A stretch of 64,000 bases of DNA from Candidatus Saccharimonadota bacterium. GTDB lineage: Bacteria; Patescibacteriota; Saccharimonadia; Saccharimonadales; Saccharimonadaceae. The stretch spans positions 46,578 through 110,577 of the forward strand of contig JAQGHF010000005.1 in NCBI GenBank assembly GCA_028288995.1, in the 5' to 3' direction. This document shows positions 32,993 through 41,585 of this stretch, piece by piece. The notes beneath the pieces are model-generated. The model saw only the letters and a program-made list of their open reading frames with translations. It searched no databases and was not told the DNA's origin. A program made the position numbers and the translations under genes. Position 1 is the stretch's first letter, and the number at the start of each line of letters is the position of its first letter.

Positions 32993-34627
32993 TTACTTAT
33001 CGTTTTGAGGGAGATTGAAGCTAAAGGTTGACCCATGGTTCAAACGACTCGTCACGTTGATTTGTGTGCCAATCTTGTGAGCAAGTTTCGCCGAGACATA
33101 GAGACCAAGTCCGGTTCCGTTGGTCTCGCGGACGCGATAGTCTTCACTACGATAAAATTTTGCAAAAATCTTTTGTTGATCACCACGACTAATGCCAACG
33201 CCACTATCTTTCACGGCGAAATGTACTTTGCCGCTCTTTGCCTTAGCACTGACAGTAATACTACCTTCGTTCGTATATTTAATTGCGTTCGTAATAAAGT
33301 TTTGCAGTAGTTCCTCAACATACAAGCGGCTGACATGAATGGTGCCGAGTTTTGTGCCTAGGTCGAGATTCAAATGTAGTTTACGCGCACTTGCATTCTT
33401 CTCATATTCTTTGTGAAGTTTGTGCATCAACTCTTCAACATTAATATCCTCACCTGCGTCAGCAACACCACGTTCGGCACGCGATAATGTACTGAGGTCA
33501 TTGACCATTTTTGCTAGGTATAAGACCTGGTCATGGGCAGTGGAAAGAGAACCCTTTAAGACTGTTTCTTCCAGCTTCTTTGGCATATTCACCATGACCT
33601 GTAAGTTTGAAAGAGTCCCTTCAACAATAGTGATTGGTGTTCGTAGCTCATGGCTGACGACGCTAATAAATTCATCACGTTCTTCTTCAAGACTCTTTTG
33701 CTTCGTAACGTCACGCACGATGAGGATAAAGCCGGCTTGTATTTGACCCTTTTTGCGTCGACTGTAGGTACTTTTAATTGGTGCGTAGGTCATTTCAAGT
33801 CGAATCTCTTCACCATCGCTGTAGGTGTGTCGTATATCGTCACGACGCACCGTCTTAGAGGCTTTGCTCAAGATGTCGAATAGCTTGACTGTGGATTTAT
33901 CTGCATTCGTGAGATTAAATAAACCATCAATATTAACGCCTTTGAGATCCTCATTTGTATCGAGTAAGTTGAGACAGGCTGCGTTATACATGAGGATATT
34001 CCCCTTGTCATCAGTACTAAAGGTTGCGTCAGATAAGTTATTAATAATAGTGAGGATGCGATCATATTGTAGTCGTTCGCCCGCCTGGCTTTGCACTAAT
34101 GCCTGGCGACGTGTTTCCTGAGCGATGATAATACCAACCATGGCGAGTCCAAGGACGAGGATAGCTCCTGTACCAAGGGCATTATTGATGATAATCATAT
34201 GATCGCTTGGATACCGAACAATAGAATCAATAATAGCGGCAAGTAGGACGGACCCAACACTTATAGCAAGCGCTTTTCGTCCGAAATAAACATTTGAAGC
34301 GAGGAACAGCAGTGTTATTGATGAGGCAAAGGGCTCGAGAAACCCAGTGATAAATACAATGGTTGCGAGTGCCAGCGCATGGTACAACACAAGGCGTCCA
34401 AGCATGTCGAACTGTGAGCGAATTGGTGCAAAGAAATGATAGGCACCCACAACGAGCCACAGTGCAGAGATCAAAAGACATGCAAAGTTACCTGCGTAAT
34501 TGGAACTATGTGCAATACCAAAAAAAATTAAGAAATTGTAGCCAACAAAAATTGGCGTTCCAAGTAAAGCAATATACCGAACTGCTTTGTCGGAATTACT
34601 GTTGAAACTAATACCACCCTCGAACAT
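32993..34627 (-). CDS. Orphan sensor histidine kinase with membrane sensor and PAS domain
   Basis: 544 residues. Six or so N-terminal membrane helices (about 17-170) form a MASE-like sensor. A PAS domain follows (about 185-310, 'ILTIINNLSDATFSTDDKGN'), then HisKA with His326 in 'SHELRTPITIVEGTL' and a complete HATPase ('NFITNAIKYTNEGS', 'VKDSGVGIS', 'GTGLGLYVSAKLA'). No response regulator is adjacent, so its partner must be elsewhere. Leaderless: TATAAT (34641-34636) eight bases before the ATG. Confidence 0.9.
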   Translation of the reverse strand: MFEGGISFNSNSDKAVRYIALLGTPIFVGYNFLIFFGIAHSSNYAGNFACLLISALWLVVGAYHFFAPIRSQFDMLGRLVLYHALALATIVFITGFLEPFASSITLLFLASNVYFGRKALAISVGSVLLAAIIDSIVRYPSDHMIIINNALGTGAILVLGLAMVGIIIAQETRRQALVQSQAGERLQYDRILTIINNLSDATFSTDDKGNILMYNAACLNLLDTNEDLKGVNIDGLFNLTNADKSTVKLFDILSKASKTVRRDDIRHTYSDGEEIRLEMTYAPIKSTYSRRKKGQIQAGFILIVRDVTKQKSLEEERDEFISVVSHELRTPITIVEGTLSNLQVMVNMPKKLEETVLKGSLSTAHDQVLYLAKMVNDLSTLSRAERGVADAGEDINVEELMHKLHKEYEKNASARKLHLNLDLGTKLGTIHVSRLYVEELLQNFITNAIKYTNEGSITVSAKAKSGKVHFAVKDSGVGISRGDQQKIFAKFYRSEDYRVRETNGTGLGLYVSAKLAHKIGTQINVTSRLNHGSTFSFNLPQNDK

Positions 34628-34683
34628 GTGCTGTCATTATACCTCAGGCATAAGCGTTTTGTATACCTGTTACTGCCGGGGTT

Positions 34684-35376
34684 TTAAATGGTAGGTGCTT
34701 CTCGTTTAAGGGCTTGGCGATGTTCTTTGTATAGTGGGTCACCCTCCGATACAAGTGACCAGAATTCAGGGCTATGGTTCAGATGTCTCGTGTGCGCAAG
34801 TTCGTGGATAATCACGTAATCAATCTGCTCGAATGGCAACTTCATCAGTGCAATGTTCAAGCTAATCGTGCCCTCTGACGTACAGCTCCCCCATCGTCCG
34901 CTGGCATGTGAAAAGCGAACCTTTTTGTAATGAAAGCCGAATTTATTTGCGAGGAACGAAAGTCGCTTTGGCAAATAGCTCTTTGCTTCAATACGAAGCG
35001 CGGCAATAATGGCGTCCCGAACAGCCCGAACGATGGTTGTATCCTCTAAAGTTTTGCCTTCGGGCAAGCTGATAATGATTTGTTGACCACGACGATTAAT
35101 CTGAAACGCACCTAAGCTAGGACGAACGATAAGTGTGTGGCTTTTCCCAACTCGCATACCATCTGTATACTCGAGCGTTGGCTGCGCCTTGGAAAGCAAA
35201 TCACGAAGTTCACTACGTGATGACTTGATTAAACGCTTTACGAGGAATGTCGGCGCGTAGAGTGGCAAGGAGGCGCGGAGTGTCCCATCTGGAGCGACGC
35301 GGAGGCGAACTTGTGAGGCACGAGCACTTCGTCTGATCGTGATTTTGCCAAACTCTTCATCATGAATGATCGGCAT
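34684..35376 (-). CDS. YgjP/SprT-like zinc metalloprotease (DUF45)
   Basis: 230 residues. C-terminal zinc motif HExxH in 'VIIHELAHTRHLNHSPEFW' with the third histidine of the YgjP family, and 'VRFSHASGRWGSCTSEGTISLN' before it. The N-terminal part is the beta-rich domain of DUF45. Proposed zinc-dependent peptidase; substrate unknown. Lies directly after the P-loop kinase gene on the same strand. Confidence 0.88.
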   Translation of the reverse strand: MPIIHDEEFGKITIRRSARASQVRLRVAPDGTLRASLPLYAPTFLVKRLIKSSRSELRDLLSKAQPTLEYTDGMRVGKSHTLIVRPSLGAFQINRRGQQIIISLPEGKTLEDTTIVRAVRDAIIAALRIEAKSYLPKRLSFLANKFGFHYKKVRFSHASGRWGSCTSEGTISLNIALMKLPFEQIDYVIIHELAHTRHLNHSPEFWSLVSEGDPLYKEHRQALKREAPTI

Positions 35377-35382
35377 AGTGTG

Positions 35383-35955
35383 TTACCTTACGATAATGTT
35401 TCGGCCGGGAATAACTCTTGGCTGTCCAGGAGTTGGTAGGGTCTCTGGGCGAACAGTTGCAAGACGTGTGAGCACGGCTTTAAGTTGTGTTGCGTACGTA
35501 TGTTTTCCACTAATAACGACGGGTTTCTCAGTTTCGGATGGATTCTGGAATTGTTTGTAAGCTGCATCAAACGCTGCACTCGATAGCGTCACAATACTTT
35601 TTTGTTTTTTTGTTGCACGATGCTTTGATTCAGCCGGGTCTGTCTGTACCCATACAAGTAGTGGTGTATAACCAGCTTTAGTGACCATATTCTCGAGTGC
35701 CATACGTTGCGTTCGAGCATAGGTAGAACCTTCGTAGATAAGTGTGCGATTTGTTTTGAGTAACTCATCAAAAAGAAGTTTCGTTACCCTCTCGGTGGCT
35801 TCGGCGTCAATGCCAGTTAACTCCGAAATAACACGCGGATTGATGTACGGCGCTTGGAATGTTTTTGCGAAATGCTCAGCAAATGTTGTCTTTCCAGAGC
35901 CAGGAATGCCCACCATGATAATAACGTGAGGCGTGTTCGGAGTCAGCGGTTTCAT
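35383..35955 (-). CDS. Small P-loop kinase (zeta-toxin-like/AAA_33)
   Basis: 190 residues. Walker A 'VGIPGSGKTTFAEHFAKTF', a Walker B-like 'LIYEGSTYA', and a lid with 'ESKHRATKKQ'. This matches the AAA_33/zeta-toxin and polynucleotide-kinase-like group that phosphorylates small molecules or nucleic acid ends; no substrate can be named. ATG at 35955 chosen because TATACT (35968-35963) lies seven bases before it; the longer reading runs through the intergenic region. Confidence 0.8.
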   Translation of the reverse strand: MKPLTPNTPHVIIMVGIPGSGKTTFAEHFAKTFQAPYINPRVISELTGIDAEATERVTKLLFDELLKTNRTLIYEGSTYARTQRMALENMVTKAGYTPLLVWVQTDPAESKHRATKKQKSIVTLSSAAFDAAYKQFQNPSETEKPVVISGKHTYATQLKAVLTRLATVRPETLPTPGQPRVIPGRNIIVR

Positions 35956-36013
35956 ATATGACAGTATAGCAAAGATATGCCCTGGATATAATGCATATAC
36001 GATTCTGAGCAGT

Positions 36014-36463
36014 CTAACGGGTGGCAAAGTAGGCAGCAACACCGATGCCAGCGATAACCACAACGATACCAATAATAATAAATGGTTTTCGCGGGGGCTT
36101 TTGGTTTGCAAAGAATTGAAAGCTTGACGTGGCAGGAGCAGCTTCGAGCTCCTCTGCCATCTCCTCTGAAGGTGTGGATGGCTGCTTTGGCTTCGGTGCG
36201 ACAACAACAGGCTTAGGAGTAACATCTGGTTTCAGTGTTGGGGTGATTGGTTGAGTAATAACCGGTTCTATTACCTTAGGGCTTGCAGTGGGCATAGGAG
36301 TCGGACGTGGCGGCACAGAGGTCTCTCTAGGGGCATTGAGCGGTCTTGGATCAGGATCAATCGTGCGTGCTTCAAGGGCTTCAATTGCTAGCAAAGCGGA
36401 GTCCTCTTCAGGACTCGTCGTCTGGGTGGGAACTTCGCTGTTAGGAGTTGATTTTTGATCCAT
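36014..36463 (-). CDS. Proline-rich tail-anchored membrane protein
   Basis: 149 residues. An acidic N-terminus, then a long Pro/Thr/Val/Lys-rich region (about 35-100), and one C-terminal membrane helix ('FIIIGIVVVIAGIGVAAYF') ending in Arg. No signal peptide, so the proline-rich part should face the cytoplasm. Not recognised; such proteins may act as scaffolds. Confidence 0.7.
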   Translation of the reverse strand: MDQKSTPNSEVPTQTTSPEEDSALLAIEALEARTIDPDPRPLNAPRETSVPPRPTPMPTASPKVIEPVITQPITPTLKPDVTPKPVVVAPKPKQPSTPSEEMAEELEAAPATSSFQFFANQKPPRKPFIIIGIVVVIAGIGVAAYFATR

Positions 36464-36557
36464 GAATTGGCTGCCTTGGTTGTTACTACTTACGTTTACT
36501 CGTTAGTATAGCAAATTTACGGGGAAGCCTTCTAGCCCTTTATGGAAAACGAGGGGT

Positions 36558-36881
36558 TTAACCTCTTAGCTGTTTCTCTTCTTGGTCGAGTTTACCGATT
36601 TGCGACTGGCTTGAATTTTGAATTTCATTTTTTTGTCTATTAAGCTCAACGGCTCTGGTCTCTAGGTTGGTTGCCTCTGCTTCAAACTTCATTGCTACGC
36701 GATCGTGCTCTGCAGCCTTTTCTTCATATTTTTGCCCATTATTTGCATAGCGCTGAGAAATTTGAGGATTTTTCATATTGTCTTCTGCTTTTTGACGGTC
36801 TTTTTGGGCTTCCTGACGCAAACTATCAGCCTTTTCACGTTCTTTGGCTGCAGCATCGTGTAGTTGTTGAATAGAATGCAT
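36558..36881 (-). CDS. Small fully coiled-coil protein
   Basis: 107 residues, nearly all heptad-like with Gln, Glu, Lys and Ala; no cysteine or membrane segment. GGAGG ribosome site before the ATG. Not recognised; possibly structural. Confidence 0.65.
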   Translation of the reverse strand: MHSIQQLHDAAAKEREKADSLRQEAQKDRQKAEDNMKNPQISQRYANNGQKYEEKAAEHDRVAMKFEAEATNLETRAVELNRQKNEIQNSSQSQIGKLDQEEKQLRG

Positions 36882-36953
36882 AGTAGTGCCTCCAACCTCT
36901 TTAATTACCTCCTTTGATTATACGCTTATAAACGCGAGGGGTATACTAAGGCA

Positions 36954-37340
36954 ATGTATAAAAGTATCGTTTCTTATTACAACGAAACAAAACATGCCAT
37001 TGAAGCCCTAGAGGATATGAAAGATAAAGCATCTCGCTCGAAAGCTGAAGAATTGTATTATTACCACATTGATAGGGTGCATGATTTTCAACATGAACGG
37101 CATATTCATTTACTTGTGACGTTCTTTTTCTCAAGCCTTCTGGTTATGGCAATCGTAGGATTACTATGGGTTGAAAGTATTGATATAACTTCTGGCTTAC
37201 TGCTCATCTATTTGTTTGCAGGCGCCGGTCTCATTTTGTTTATCACCGTCTTATTTTATGTTCGCCATTATTACCAACTGGAAAACGGTGTACAAAAACT
37301 ATACCCGCTCACAGAGCGATTACGTGAGCTGCTTCGTTAA
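36954..37340 (+). CDS. Small membrane protein with two helices
   Basis: 128 residues: a charged helical N-terminus (1-48), two membrane helices (about 52-72 and 78-100) and a short basic tail. Not recognised. Leaderless: TATACT (36942-36947) six bases before the ATG. Confidence 0.7.
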   Translation: MYKSIVSYYNETKHAIEALEDMKDKASRSKAEELYYYHIDRVHDFQHERHIHLLVTFFFSSLLVMAIVGLLWVESIDITSGLLLIYLFAGAGLILFITVLFYVRHYYQLENGVQKLYPLTERLRELLR

Positions 37341-37356
37341 TAAGTGTGGAGAATAA

Positions 37357-37596
37357 TTACTCACGAACACGAGTCATAAGTCGAAGGTTCGACAAATAAT
37401 GCGTGACATTCAGTGTCGTGTGTTGACTAAGATATTCCATGTGTTTGTCGACAAACAAAACGTCACCGCCAGCCGCAGGTGAATACATAGACTTTGTGTT
37501 GAACTCTGGATCAGTCATCATTTCTTTTAAAATTTCACGGATCTCTTTTGCTTCTGCGGAATCAAGAAAACGTTGTGCGCTTAAAGATTTGGCCAT
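37357..37596 (-). CDS. Unknown 79-residue protein
   Basis: Acidic, probably helical, begins 'MAKSLSAQRFLDSAEAKEI'. The central part has 'MMTDPEFNTKSMYSPAAGG'. Its ATG overlaps the stop of the 20-residue basic peptide gene (TAATG), implying coupled translation. Not recognised. Confidence 0.6.
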   Translation of the reverse strand: MAKSLSAQRFLDSAEAKEIREILKEMMTDPEFNTKSMYSPAAGGDVLFVDKHMEYLSQHTTLNVTHYLSNLRLMTRVRE

Positions 37597-37658
37597 TAGA
37601 CAGCAACCTTTTTAGGTTTTTTGACTTCTTTTCTTCTTCGGTCTTTCCCTTTTGCCAT
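37596..37658 (-). CDS. 20-residue basic peptide
   Basis: ATG at 37658 with AAGG upstream; sequence MAKGKDRRRKEVKKPKKVAV, 10 of 20 residues Lys or Arg. Its TAA overlaps the next ATG. It resembles the short 'MAKGKDRxxKExKKPKK' proteins seen in many bacteria and could bind RNA. Real rather than random because of the ribosome site and coupling. Confidence 0.55.
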   Translation of the reverse strand: MAKGKDRRRKEVKKPKKVAV

Positions 37659-37751
37659 ATGCGCCTTTCGTTTGCGTCCAAAATTAAATAGACACGTATT
37701 TGTACCTATTATGCTCCTTTTTTGCCTGTTTGCCTAATCTCACTCAGGGTG

Positions 37752-38120
37752 TTAGCCCTCAAGTGGCTCAATAGAAAAAGCAACCACTCCGAATTCTCGT
37801 TCCTCTTCAACGCTGTAAAATTCTCGGTACCTTTTGATGGCATCATCAACTGATTTTGCTGTCGGCAGTGCTGACTCGTAATTGATAGCGTCAAATGCTT
37901 CTTTGAAGCTTTCAAAATACAGTACCTGAGTCACTCTCACTTGAAGCGCATGTGAAAGTGACTCTAAAATGTCACCTTCGTAGTAAAAATCTTCACGAAT
38001 ACTCAGCACATCATCTTCTTGAATAAGTAAAAAGCGAGGCTTCGCGAGGCGAATCTCTATTGTTTTATCTCCATTTTTGATTGCTTCAACAAGCGTTGAT
38101 TCGATTCCAATTTCACTCAT
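37752..38120 (-). CDS. ASCH-domain protein
   Basis: 122 residues. 'EAIKNGDKTIEIRLAKPRFL', then 'IQEDDVLSIRE' and a C-terminal helix-strand unit fit the ASCH fold, a PUA-like domain linked to RNA binding or RNA hydrolysis. ATG at 38120 chosen for the leaderless promoter TATAAT (38132-38127), six bases upstream. Confidence 0.72.
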   Translation of the reverse strand: MSEIGIESTLVEAIKNGDKTIEIRLAKPRFLLIQEDDVLSIREDFYYEGDILESLSHALQVRVTQVLYFESFKEAFDAINYESALPTAKSVDDAIKRYREFYSVEEEREFGVVAFSIEPLEG

Positions 38121-38193
38121 GCACCAATTATAACAAACACGACCCTCTTCACATTTCATTAGTTTTTAAGATTACCCTATATAATAGATAGTA

Positions 38194-38745
38194 ATGGAAA
38201 AAACAGTTAAAAAAGCTGAGGAAACAACCAAGGGAAGTTGGTTCAAACCGAAAAACCTTTTCGATAAGGTATTCGAATACGGTATCTTGATTAAAGGTAT
38301 CGATGGGCTGATCGAACTCTTCACGGCTATTGCACTCATCTTTCTCAGTCCAAGTCGACTTCAAGGGCTGGTGGTGCTTGCAACTCACCGTGAACTTGCG
38401 CACGATCCAGATGACTTTATATCGAACTTTCTCATTCATACTTCGCAGCAATTTACCAATAGCGCTCGACTCTTCTTTATCGTCTATCTCGCAGTTCACG
38501 CTGCCATAAAAATTGTGTCGGTGATTGGACTTTTGCGTAACCAGATGTGGGCTTATCCATTTTCCCTAATTAGCCTCGGCGCACTGACACTCTATCAGAT
38601 CTATGACATTATTTTTGGTGCGGGATCAATTTTCGTGATTCTACTTACCGTCTTCGACCTCGGTATCCTTGCGCTTATTTGGCGTGAGTATCAAAAAGTC
38701 AAATTAACACGTGCAGCAACTGATACGCAACTTGCTAAAGATTGA
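38194..38745 (+). CDS. DUF2127-family membrane protein (copy 1)
   Basis: 183 residues, four membrane helices. 'LFDKVFEYGILIKGIDGLIE' and 'FIVYLAVHAAIKIVSVIGLL' are the family's hallmark segments. Function unknown. A paralog is at 53121-53696. Leaderless: TATAAT (38180-38185) eight bases before the ATG. Confidence 0.85.
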   Translation: MEKTVKKAEETTKGSWFKPKNLFDKVFEYGILIKGIDGLIELFTAIALIFLSPSRLQGLVVLATHRELAHDPDDFISNFLIHTSQQFTNSARLFFIVYLAVHAAIKIVSVIGLLRNQMWAYPFSLISLGALTLYQIYDIIFGAGSIFVILLTVFDLGILALIWREYQKVKLTRAATDTQLAKD

Positions 38746-38776
38746 TATATAATCAGTTTTATGCTATAATATAGAT

Positions 38777-38974
38777 ATGAATGCACAGTATGAAAATGTG
38801 AGCGAATATACTGAAGGCTACGTTCGCGTGAGTCCTGATCTATTAACCACGCCTACAATCATCTACGAAAAGAGTGGCGATGCACCTACACCACCAAAGC
38901 ATGTAGGTAAAGCAAGCGCATATATTACCACTTCAACTGTCGCTATTGGCGAGCGTCTCGACATATTTGTTTAA
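38777..38974 (+). CDS. Unknown 65-residue protein
   Basis: Polar, with a Pro/Thr-rich middle; not recognised. Leaderless start with TATAAT (38765-38770) six bases before the ATG is the main support. Confidence 0.5.
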   Translation: MNAQYENVSEYTEGYVRVSPDLLTTPTIIYEKSGDAPTPPKHVGKASAYITTSTVAIGERLDIFV

Positions 38975-39080
38975 TCTCGTTTCATAAAAGGTTTGCGAGT
39001 CGTATAGTGAGGTGCGCTTTTTAACCGTAACTGGTAGAATAGCTATAAGGACGAGCACAAACAAAAACATACACGCAAAC

Positions 39081-40064
39081 ATGTCTAAGAAAAAAAAGCA
39101 AAAATCGAAGCCTACCTCTGGATTTATTTCCCGTACTCGTAGTATCGTCACAGCGATAAGCATTGTTATACTCGGTGGTGGTTTTACGGTCTATGCTCTA
39201 TCGACGTATCACACGAAGCTTGTCACACACACTGATATTCCAACAGTTCAAACGAGCGATAGTGATAAAACATCGGGAACTTCAACGACAACGACCCCAC
39301 CCACAACTCCGACAAAAACAACACCTTCGACGACCCCACCCACCTCTTCAACTCCCAGTAACGTTGTTACGCCTGGTTCGTCTACCGATGTTCCAACCCT
39401 GACACCCCCCAAAACGGGATCAAATAGCACCACAAGTTATCAATCAACAAACTGGTCGGGGTATCTCTCGACTGGAGGTAGCTTCACTGCAGTCTCTGGG
39501 ACCTGGATTGCACCAAGTCCAACAGCAACCAGTACAACTGTAGAATCAGGCGATGGAACATGGATTGGTATTGGTGGTCTTAGCACATCTGACCTTATTC
39601 AAGTTGGAACGCAAAATACTATTTCGCCGTCAGGTATTGTCTCGACAACAGGATTCTACGAATTACTACCTGCTAGTGCTGTAGGTATTGGTTCACTTAC
39701 TATTACACCAGGCGATACGATATCTGCCTCAATTACACAGACTGCAACCAGTCAATGGACAATTTCTTTGACAGATGTCACAACTGGACAAACATTCTCA
39801 ACGTCTGTGAGTTACGTGTCATCATTATCATCAGCTGAGTGGATCCAAGAAGACCCAAGTAATCCAGATGGTAGTCTCGTCTTACTCGACAATTTTGGAA
39901 CGGTGCAGTTTAGTAATGCAACAACAATAATGAATGGTACGACTATGTCCGCTGCAGCGAGTAACGCATCGCAAATTACGCTGGTTGGTCAAGGAGGCGC
40001 AGCTGGTCATGGCGGGACGCCTTCGTCGCTTAGTGGCAGCTCATTTACGGTACAATATCAGTAA
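39081..40064 (+). CDS. Membrane-anchored G1-family (eqolisin-like) glutamic peptidase
   Basis: 327 residues. A basic N-terminus and signal-anchor helix (about 21-41) are followed by a Thr/Pro/Ser-rich linker (about 55-115). The outer domain follows the G1 peptidase layout: 'STNWSGYLSTGGSFTAVSGT', 'TWIGIGGLS', 'DLIQVGTQ' with Gln174, 'FYELLP', 'ITPGDTISASI' and 'AEWIQEDP' with Glu253. The Gln/Glu pair matches the catalytic dyad of eqolisins, acid proteases best known from fungi. It should act outside the cell, perhaps on host or envelope proteins. ATG at 39081; no SD is visible. Confidence 0.8.
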   Translation: MSKKKKQKSKPTSGFISRTRSIVTAISIVILGGGFTVYALSTYHTKLVTHTDIPTVQTSDSDKTSGTSTTTTPPTTPTKTTPSTTPPTSSTPSNVVTPGSSTDVPTLTPPKTGSNSTTSYQSTNWSGYLSTGGSFTAVSGTWIAPSPTATSTTVESGDGTWIGIGGLSTSDLIQVGTQNTISPSGIVSTTGFYELLPASAVGIGSLTITPGDTISASITQTATSQWTISLTDVTTGQTFSTSVSYVSSLSSAEWIQEDPSNPDGSLVLLDNFGTVQFSNATTIMNGTTMSAAASNASQITLVGQGGAAGHGGTPSSLSGSSFTVQYQ

Positions 40065-40086
40065 TGGGCAAGGTATAATTACGGGA

Positions 40087-40500
40087 ATGAAGCGACGCAC
40101 TAAGATAATCGTCATTACTGTCCTTGCGTCAATCTTTACTGTAGGGGTATCCTTCGGCGCTATATGGGCAATCTCGTCGTATCTCGACCATCAATATGCA
40201 AGTTTGCATGACGGATGTTATCCAAATCAAACACATCACACGATTGTCGTGAAGGATAATAAAGCCATTCCAAGCAGTACGGAAGGCAAAAGATGCGATA
40301 CATTAACTATCACGAATCTTGATGACAAAAGCCGTGAGATGGCATTTGGTCTCCATGAACAGCACACGCCCTATGATGGTGTGACTGAAAAGGTTTTAGC
40401 GAAGGGTGAAAGCTTTACTGTTACGTTGGTGCAAACTGGAAACTTTAAGGTTCACGATCACGAGCACGACGAAGTTCAAGCCACTTTCGCAGTAAAGTAA
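40087..40500 (+). CDS. Membrane-anchored cupredoxin-like protein
   Basis: 137 residues: one N-terminal membrane helix (about 6-30) and an external beta-rich domain with 'TLTITNLDDKSREMAFGLHE' and a C-terminal 'NFKVHDHEHDEVQATF'. The His-rich end and the strand pattern resemble a degenerate cupredoxin fold; copper binding is possible but the usual Cys-His-Met set is incomplete. Leaderless: TATAAT (40074-40079) seven bases before the ATG, within 25 bases of the G1 peptidase stop. Confidence 0.65.
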   Translation: MKRRTKIIVITVLASIFTVGVSFGAIWAISSYLDHQYASLHDGCYPNQTHHTIVVKDNKAIPSSTEGKRCDTLTITNLDDKSREMAFGLHEQHTPYDGVTEKVLAKGESFTVTLVQTGNFKVHDHEHDEVQATFAVK

Positions 40501-40512
40501 TCTGGGAAATAA

Positions 40513-40887
40513 TTAGTTCTTACCGTTCTTTCGACGATGAGCTACCCATAATTCAAACACCAAGGCGCCATATGGAACGACGCTGATCAGTTCTGCAAAG
40601 ATGAATCGCCAAACACTCCATTTGAGTGCTCGATGCGCAAAGATCACGATAAACAAATAAAACAGATAGAGAATGCCGTGGATACTTCCAGCGATGGCTA
40701 TGTAGGCACTATTATGTGGCCACTGCATTGTCACAGCGATGATACCGATGATTAAACATGTCCACCCGAATGTTTCGACAAATGCAGCGAGTTTGAATAG
40801 CCCCCACGCCTCTTTATCGGTAAAGATATTGTCGAGTGCATCGTAGGCGCGTGTAGCGATTTGTTTTATGTTTATTTTCATTTTCAT
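40513..40887 (-). CDS. DUF3817-family integral membrane protein
   Basis: 124 residues with three membrane helices. 'FKLAAFVETFGWTCLIIGI' and 'IHGILYLFYLFIVI' match the DUF3817 (YdzA-like) pattern. Function unknown. Leaderless: TATTAT (40899-40894) six bases before the ATG. Confidence 0.8.
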   Translation of the reverse strand: MKMKINIKQIATRAYDALDNIFTDKEAWGLFKLAAFVETFGWTCLIIGIIAVTMQWPHNSAYIAIAGSIHGILYLFYLFIVIFAHRALKWSVWRFIFAELISVVPYGALVFELWVAHRRKNGKN

Positions 40888-40913
40888 CTGTTTATAATAG
40901 CGTATATATGGGA

Positions 40914-41585
40914 TTATTTACGGGCACTCAAGACCTTTTTGCCCAATTCAGTCTGTGGGAAATGGTCAACCATTGATTGCAGTGCTGCTGCCTCTACATG
41001 TGCACCAAATACGTCACTTCCAGGTTCAAGTCGAATACCAAATGCGAGTGGACCAATAATGACTGGGTCAAAGCCAACGTCGTTGACGAGACCTGCAATG
41101 GTATCAAGATCCGCTTCATTATTACCAGCTATTGCAATCGCTTTCCTGCCGGGCGCACCCGCGGGGCGCGTCTCATCGTGAAGCTCGTGGTAGCCAATGT
41201 GGCTAAATGCTTTAACAACGTGTGACTCAGGTAAGAATTTCTGAATCGTTTCACTGGTTGAAGTCGTGAGGTCTTTTAAGTCTGGCTGGTCGCCGTCTAC
41301 CTCCCACCAGTAGTTCATCGCATCAATGACCAGCTTTCCTGCAAGTTCATCCTTTGGAATCGTTTGATACTTTCCCAGTGGTAACGCTAGGATAACAATA
41401 TCTGCCTGTTTCACAGCTTCTTGTTTCGTAACGGCGACCGCGCCCGGTGTCAGGACTTTGACGGTCAACGCTATCTTATCAGGACTGCCTGAGCCTGCTA
41501 GGAGTACTTTATAGCCAGCTTTTAATAGTAATTGCGCAATCACGACTCCTACTTTGCCTACGCCAAGAATTCCGATTGTTTTCAT
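40914..41585 (-). CDS. NADPH-dependent F420 reductase-like oxidoreductase
   Basis: 223 residues. N-terminal dinucleotide-binding 'IGILGVGKVGVVIAQLLLKAG', then 'ADIVILALPLGKY' and 'LVIDAMNYWW', as in the NADP-F420 oxidoreductase/ProC-like family. Its ATG overlaps the stop of the LLM flavin oxidoreductase gene (TAATG), so the two redox enzymes are made together. F420 use is not established; these folds also work with flavins. Confidence 0.8.
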   Translation of the reverse strand: MKTIGILGVGKVGVVIAQLLLKAGYKVLLAGSGSPDKIALTVKVLTPGAVAVTKQEAVKQADIVILALPLGKYQTIPKDELAGKLVIDAMNYWWEVDGDQPDLKDLTTSTSETIQKFLPESHVVKAFSHIGYHELHDETRPAGAPGRKAIAIAGNNEADLDTIAGLVNDVGFDPVIIGPLAFGIRLEPGSDVFGAHVEAAALQSMVDHFPQTELGKKVLSARK

